From Clostridiales bacterium (GTDB taxonomy: Bacteria > Bacillota > Clostridia > Christensenellales > Aristaeellaceae): a DNA stretch of 10,970 bases. The DNA lies in assembly GCA_012513735.1 (NCBI GenBank), contig JAAZBR010000151.1, forward strand, positions 1-10,970, given 5' to 3'. Every line of letters begins with the position of its first letter. Within the stretch, counting starts at the first letter, position 1. The notes under the pieces were generated by a model. It searched no databases. It saw only the letters and a program-made list of their open reading frames with translations, and was not told the origin of the DNA. A program made the position numbers and the translations under genes. Shown here one piece after another: positions 7,130 through 10,970 of this stretch.

Positions 7130-8775
7130 AGGCCGTCCGTCTGTGTGGGCATTGTGGTGGGGGGAGCATCCAGTTCATACAGCACAAGGCTGAGCGTGGT
7201 GCCTGCCATCACCTTGGTGCCCGCCTTGGGGCTTTGGGTGGCAACACGCCCGGCCTGAGTGGGATCCTGCACAGCCACCCGATCCACAATGTCGACCACG
7301 AGATCCGAGCTGTTCAGCGTCGCTTCGTGCAGGGCATACATCTCACCCTCCAACTGGGGGATCACAACCTCTCCGCCTGAAACGATCACCTGGATGGTGC
7401 CGCCCAGGGCTAAAGGGGTGTCCCGTTCAGGCTTCTGGGCCAGGATCGTGCCGGCCCGGGCCGGGTTCATCAGGCGCTCCGTCTCAAACAGGTTCAGCCC
7501 GATTCGTTCTGCCTCCACCTGCGCATCATCCTTCAGCAAACCAACCAGATGGGGCACGCTGCGCTCCTCCAACGGCGCACCTGAAGAAACGGTAATCAGA
7601 ATAGTGTCTCCCCGTTCCATGGAAAAGCCCGGGTCATGGGATTGAAGGATCACGGTACCGGCCGGCAGATCGCTGGGCTGCCGCTTGATCTCGTACTTAA
7701 GGCCCGCACGCAGCACCTCGTTAATGGCTGCACGCTCATCATAGTTGAGCAGATAAGGGGCTGTGGTGGAACTGATGACCCGCCGCACGATCATGATTGC
7801 GCCGTGGGACAGCACCGCCAGCAGCAGCAAACTGAGGCCAATGATCAGCAGCCGCTCGCGGTTGCGCTTGCGCCGGTTGCGCGAGGGTGCCGGTCTGTGT
7901 GGCGGCTCAATGGCCAGCACCGGCGTGTCCAGGGTGATTTCCTTCTCGGGAAACTCCAGGGCGATTTTCAGCGCCTGGGCCATCTCCAACGCCGTAAAGT
8001 AACGGTTGACAGGGTCCTTCTCAAGCGCCTTCATCACCACGGCTTCAATAGCGGAGGACACCTCAGGGACCAGCTCGCGCACGGGGCGCGGCTTGGCCTG
8101 CACATGCTGCAGAGCGATGGAGACCGACGTTTCGCCGTCAAAGGGCACCGTGCCGGTCAGCATCTCATACAGTACCACGCCCACACTGTACAGGTCGCTG
8201 GACACGGTGGCGGTTTCACCCCGGGCCTGCTCCGGCGAGAAATAATGCACCGAACCCATGACGGATTTGTTGGCGTCGTTCAGCGTTTCGGTGTTGGCCC
8301 CCACCATGCGGGCGATGCCGAAGTCGGAGACCTTGATGTACCCCTTTTGATTGACCAGCACATTCTGCGGCTTGATGTCCCGATGGATAATGCCCGCCTG
8401 GTGGGCATGCTGCATGGCGGACAGGATGCGGATGGCGATCTGAGCCGACACATCCTCCGGCAGGCGTTTGCGCTCCCTGATGATGTCCTTCAGGGTCTTG
8501 CCGTCCACATATTCGATCACGATATAGGGGTTATCCATATCCGCCCCCACGTCCAGCAGGTTAACGATGTTGTGGTGGCTCATCTTGCTGGCCGCAATGG
8601 CCTCCCGCTGGAACCGGGTCAGGAACTCCGGGTTCTCTTTGAATTCAGGGCGCAAGAACTTGACTGCCACATTATGCCCCGTGCGCAGGTCCCGCGCCAG
8701 ATACACGATGGCCATGCCACCTTCGCCGATGCGGCTCACGATCTGATAGCGCTCGCTCAGCACCTGGCCAATCAT
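7126..8775 (-). CDS. prkC: PASTA-domain Ser/Thr protein kinase (PrkC/Stk1 family)
   Basis: 549 residues, somewhat shorter than typical PrkC. The cytoplasmic Hanks-type kinase domain (about 10-270) has the glycine loop IGEGGMAIVY (16-25), K39 in VAVKFL, E58 of helix C, HRDIKPQN (131-138) with catalytic D133, DFG (151-153), an activation segment rich in Thr/Ser, and SPEQARGE (180-187). A basic stretch (RNRRKRNRER, 299-308) precedes one transmembrane helix (about 309-330). Outside are three PASTA repeats (about 337-398, 405-467 and 469-534), which in relatives sense muropeptides or lipid II. The family controls growth, cell-wall synthesis and spore germination. An SD (GGAGG, 8783-8787) lies 7 nt before the ATG, inside stp; start and stp stop overlap as ATGA. 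The stop overlaps the start of rsgA. The cognate phosphatase is the preceding gene. Confidence 0.97.
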   Translation of the reverse strand: MIGQVLSERYQIVSRIGEGGMAIVYLARDLRTGHNVAVKFLRPEFKENPEFLTRFQREAIAASKMSHHNIVNLLDVGADMDNPYIVIEYVDGKTLKDIIRERKRLPEDVSAQIAIRILSAMQHAHQAGIIHRDIKPQNVLVNQKGYIKVSDFGIARMVGANTETLNDANKSVMGSVHYFSPEQARGETATVSSDLYSVGVVLYEMLTGTVPFDGETSVSIALQHVQAKPRPVRELVPEVSSAIEAVVMKALEKDPVNRYFTALEMAQALKIALEFPEKEITLDTPVLAIEPPHRPAPSRNRRKRNRERLLIIGLSLLLLAVLSHGAIMIVRRVISSTTAPYLLNYDERAAINEVLRAGLKYEIKRQPSDLPAGTVILQSHDPGFSMERGDTILITVSSGAPLEERSVPHLVGLLKDDAQVEAERIGLNLFETERLMNPARAGTILAQKPERDTPLALGGTIQVIVSGGEVVIPQLEGEMYALHEATLNSSDLVVDIVDRVAVQDPTQAGRVATQSPKAGTKVMAGTTLSLVLYELDAPPTTMPTQTDGL

Positions 8776-9479
8776 GGCATAACCTCCAGCAAAAGCAGCG
8801 TGATGTTATCATGGCCGCCTCCCTGAAGGGCGGTGGTCAACAGGTGATCGGCAATGGCGTCCAGGTCATCCCCCTGCAGAGCCTGAAACAAGGTAGCATG
8901 GGTAAAGTACTCGCTGAGCCCATCTGAACACAGCAGCCAGCGGTCGCCGGACAGCTTATCGAACACCGCCGTATCGCACTGCACGCTGGGGTCTGTGCCC
9001 ACTGCCCTCGTAATCACATTACGGTAGGGGTACACACGCGCGCTCTCCTCATCCAGCACCCCGGTGCGCAGCAGCTCGCTGACCAAAGAGTGATCGGTGC
9101 TGGCCTGGGTCAGCGTCCCCTGGCGCAGCAGGAAGGCACGGCTGTCCCCCACATGGCCCATGATCACCTGCTGCTCGGCTTCCCACAGCATGGTGAGGGT
9201 GGTGCCCATGCCCTTCAGCTTATGGTCGTGGGCCTGCCGGTGGTAGATATTGGCGGAGATGCCGTCATAGCTGCTGGCAATGGCCTGTTCCGTGGGGTAT
9301 ACCCCTGCCAGAGAGGCCTTCAAACCGGCCACCGCCATGCTGCTGGCCGTGTCCCCACCCAGATGCCCACCCATGCCGTCGGCCACCGCATAGAGGGGAT
9401 ACTCCCCCGGCAGCACCAGATAGGCATCCTGGTTGCTTTTGCGCTGCAGGCCTACATCGCTTCGCCAGACTGCTCTCAT
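8772..9479 (-). CDS. stp: PP2C-family Ser/Thr protein phosphatase, partner of PrkC
   Basis: 235 residues, close to PrpC/Stp of Firmicutes. This metal-dependent PP2C phosphatase removes phosphate from PrkC and its substrates. All core motifs are present: KSNQDA with D18, VADGMGGHLGG (32-42) with metal ligand D34, GMGTTLT (90-96), GHVGDSRAFLL (108-118) with D112, TDHSLV (128-133), VITRAVG (155-161), CSDGLSE (184-190) with D186 and GGGHDNI (220-226) with D224. It is soluble, with no membrane segment. The ATG (9477-9479) is preceded by AAGGGGG, a moderate SD, 12 nt after the rlmN stop. The 3' end overlaps prkC by 4 nt and holds its SD. The gene is also called prpC. Confidence 0.96.
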   Translation of the reverse strand: MRAVWRSDVGLQRKSNQDAYLVLPGEYPLYAVADGMGGHLGGDTASSMAVAGLKASLAGVYPTEQAIASSYDGISANIYHRQAHDHKLKGMGTTLTMLWEAEQQVIMGHVGDSRAFLLRQGTLTQASTDHSLVSELLRTGVLDEESARVYPYRNVITRAVGTDPSVQCDTAVFDKLSGDRWLLCSDGLSEYFTHATLFQALQGDDLDAIADHLLTTALQGGGHDNITLLLLEVMP

Positions 9480-9491
9480 AGTGTACCCCCT

Positions 9492-10565
9492 TCATCCTCT
9501 GTCTGCAGGCCGCTGTCCAGCGACAGACCGGCCCCCTTCCTTCAGGTATTGCCTGCGTAGTTGACCACAGGCGCCGGCAATGTCATCGCCCATCTCCCGC
9601 CGCAGGGTGGCGGAGATGTGCATCTCCTCCAAGGTTTTCAAAAAGCGGGCCGCCTGCTGAGGGGTCACACCCTGCAAAGGGCGCTCCTTCACCCGGTTAA
9701 GGGGAATCAAGTTAACATGGCACTGCATACCACGAAGCAACGACGCCAGTTCCCTCGCGTGGTCGGGGCTGCTGTTGACGCTCTCAATCAGCGCGTACTC
9801 AAACACCACCCGGCGGCCGGTGCGCTCAATGTAGTATCGGCAAGCATCCAGAAGTTGGACAATTGACCACCGGCGAGCAATGGGCATAATCTGCCGGCGG
9901 ATGGCATCATTGGGGGCGTGTAGGGAAACAGACAGCGTAACCGGCAGCCCCTCCCCGGCAAAGCGCGTCAAGCTATCCACCAGGCCACAGGTGGACAGCG
10001 AGATGTGGCGCAGACCGATATTGAGCCCCCGCTCATGGCTGACCAGCCGCAAAAAGCGCACCACTTCCTCATAGTTATCCAACGGTTCCCCTGAACCCAT
10101 CAGCACAATGTTGTTGACGCGCTCGTCGCCCAACTCCCGGTTAACCAGGATCACCTGGCCCAGAATCTCCGCCGCTGTGAGGCCGCGCACCAGCCCGTCC
10201 AGCGTGCTGGCGCAGAAAGCGCAGCCCATGCGACAGCCCACCTGGGTGGACAGGCACAGGGTAATCCCGTGCCTGTAGCGCATCAACACGCCCTCCACGC
10301 AGTGCCCGTCCTGCAGGGAGAACAGGTACTTAATGGTGCCATCGATTTGGGAGACAAGCCTCTGCTGTATGGAAACAGGCAGGGAAACTGCCGTATCTGA
10401 TAGCTGTGCCCTCAGCGGCTGAGGCAGGTTGCTCATGTTCTCGAAGACCACCCCTTTGTGCAGCCAGCCGAAAATCTGGCGGCCGCGGAAGGCAGGCTGC
10501 TTCAGGCCCTGCAAAAAGGCAGCCAACTCCTCCGGGAACATTTGCAGCAGGACTTCCTTGCTCAT
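9492..10565 (-). CDS. rlmN: Dual-specificity 23S rRNA (A2503-C2)/tRNA (A37-C2) methyltransferase
   Basis: 357 residues, normal length. RlmN is a radical-SAM enzyme that methylates C2 of A2503 in 23S rRNA and, in E. coli, of A37 in some tRNAs. The cluster motif C-x3-C-x2-C is C111, C115 and C118. C104, seven residues before it, matches E. coli C118, and C333 in GDDIAGACGQL matches the methyl-carrying C355. The SAM-binding GSGEPLDNYEEV (157-168) and SVSLHAPND (212-220) are present. There is no sign of a Cfr-type resistance paralogue: the order rsmB-rlmN-stp is the standard housekeeping context. The ATG (10563-10565) overlaps the rsmB stop as ATGA, with GAGG 5 nt upstream. The C-terminal tail after about 342 is a non-conserved, basic, Gly-rich extension. 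Confidence 0.96.
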   Translation of the reverse strand: MSKEVLLQMFPEELAAFLQGLKQPAFRGRQIFGWLHKGVVFENMSNLPQPLRAQLSDTAVSLPVSIQQRLVSQIDGTIKYLFSLQDGHCVEGVLMRYRHGITLCLSTQVGCRMGCAFCASTLDGLVRGLTAAEILGQVILVNRELGDERVNNIVLMGSGEPLDNYEEVVRFLRLVSHERGLNIGLRHISLSTCGLVDSLTRFAGEGLPVTLSVSLHAPNDAIRRQIMPIARRWSIVQLLDACRYYIERTGRRVVFEYALIESVNSSPDHARELASLLRGMQCHVNLIPLNRVKERPLQGVTPQQAARFLKTLEEMHISATLRREMGDDIAGACGQLRRQYLKEGGRSVAGQRPADRG

Positions 10566-10970
10566 TTGCGCCTCATGCGGGCAACATAGAACCCTTCCAC
10601 ACCGTCCCTGTGGGGCAGCAACTGCAGGCCCAGGGGCCCCTGGGCAGCCCGCAACTTGGCGGGGATGCTGTCCGGCAGAGAGATCATCTCAAAAGCCGGA
10701 TGGATAAGCAAAAAACTCTCCACCTGGCGCTGGTTTTCATCGGGCAGCAAAGAACAGGTGGCGTATACCAGCGTGCCGCCGGGTTTCACATAGCGGCTGC
10801 AGGTATCCAGCAACCTGCGCTGGGTCTCCAGCAGTTGGTGCAGGCTCTCTTCGTTCACACGCTGTTTCAGGTCGGGCTTATCGGCCAGCACACCGGTGCC
10901 CGTGCAGGGAGCGTCAATGAGCACGGCGTCCATCATGGTCTCCAGCTGTTCACGATACACCAGAGCGTCG
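10562..10970 (-). CDS. rsmB: 16S rRNA (cytosine967-C5)-methyltransferase, C-terminal fragment (cut by window edge)
   Basis: About 135 C-terminal residues are visible. The frame remains open to the right edge (D-A-L precedes the internal GTG at 10960), so the start lies outside the window. The two cysteines of m5C methyltransferases are present: the DAPCTGTG motif, whose Cys helps release the product, and YATCSLLPDENQ, whose Cys is the nucleophile attacking C6 of cytosine. KPDLKQR and the ending LLPHRDGVEGFYVARMRRK are also typical of RsmB/NOP2-SUN proteins. RsmB forms m5C967 in 16S rRNA. Other RsmF/NOP2-type enzymes share these motifs; the RsmB assignment rests partly on the following rlmN-stp-prkC order, which is the conserved Firmicutes arrangement. 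Confidence 0.9.
   Translation of the reverse strand, partial: DALVYREQLETMMDAVLIDAPCTGTGVLADKPDLKQRVNEESLHQLLETQRRLLDTCSRYVKPGGTLVYATCSLLPDENQRQVESFLLIHPAFEMISLPDSIPAKLRAAQGPLGLQLLPHRDGVEGFYVARMRRK

Noticed and set aside
7636..8826. 396-residue open frame on the plus strand opposite prkC
   Set aside because: The translation is rich in H, Q, G and D without recognisable motifs, and it lies entirely over the kinase and stp ends, which have full catalytic motifs. It is a shadow frame.
9492..10565. Possibility that the radical-SAM gene is a Cfr-type antibiotic resistance methyltransferase
   Set aside because: The rsmB-rlmN-stp-prkC order is the standard housekeeping context and the motifs and length fit RlmN; nothing mobile surrounds it.

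Overview
The window is ordinary bacterial chromosome, GC-rich and densely coded. The gene set points to a Gram-positive Firmicute of the class Clostridia: a PASTA-domain Ser/Thr kinase with its PP2C phosphatase sits in the rsmB-rlmN-stp-prkC-rsgA-rpe order known from Bacillus and Clostridium, and there is a secreted CotH-family protein with a lamin-tail domain. The genus cannot be named from sequence alone.

Layout. Left (1-2768, plus strand): the 3' part of a gene for a DUF5050-like beta-propeller protein, followed 21 nt later by a secreted protein with lamin-tail, chitobiase-C-like and CotH kinase-like domains. Middle (2769-2916): a short convergent intergenic region with a hairpin that probably ends transcription from both sides. 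Right (2917-10970, minus strand): all genes run leftwards. In order of transcription they are rsmB (cut by the window edge), rlmN, stp, prkC, rsgA, rpe, rsmA and, after a 97-nt gap, a Na/Pi cotransporter with a PhoU-like tail. The first seven are packed tightly. Four of the six junctions are ATGA stop/start overlaps, one is an 8-nt overlap and one is a 12-nt gap.

How the genes fit together. rsmB, rlmN, rsgA and rsmA all act on rRNA or on 30S assembly. stp and prkC form a reversible phosphorylation switch that in B. subtilis acts on RsgA (CpgA), and rpe adds a pentose-phosphate enzyme. In B. subtilis this operon continues with thiN after rpe; here rsmA takes that place.

The most interesting signal is not a gene. 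The 97-nt gap upstream of the Na/Pi cotransporter carries three good TTNACA hexamers at an exact 11-nt period, in the direction of transcription, flanked in phase by two degenerate copies. They overlay a good -35/-10 promoter. This is the architecture of a PhoP-activated (phosphate starvation) promoter, and it sits in front of a phosphate transporter. I found no convincing undescribed multi-gene system, RNA gene, CRISPR array or mobile element.
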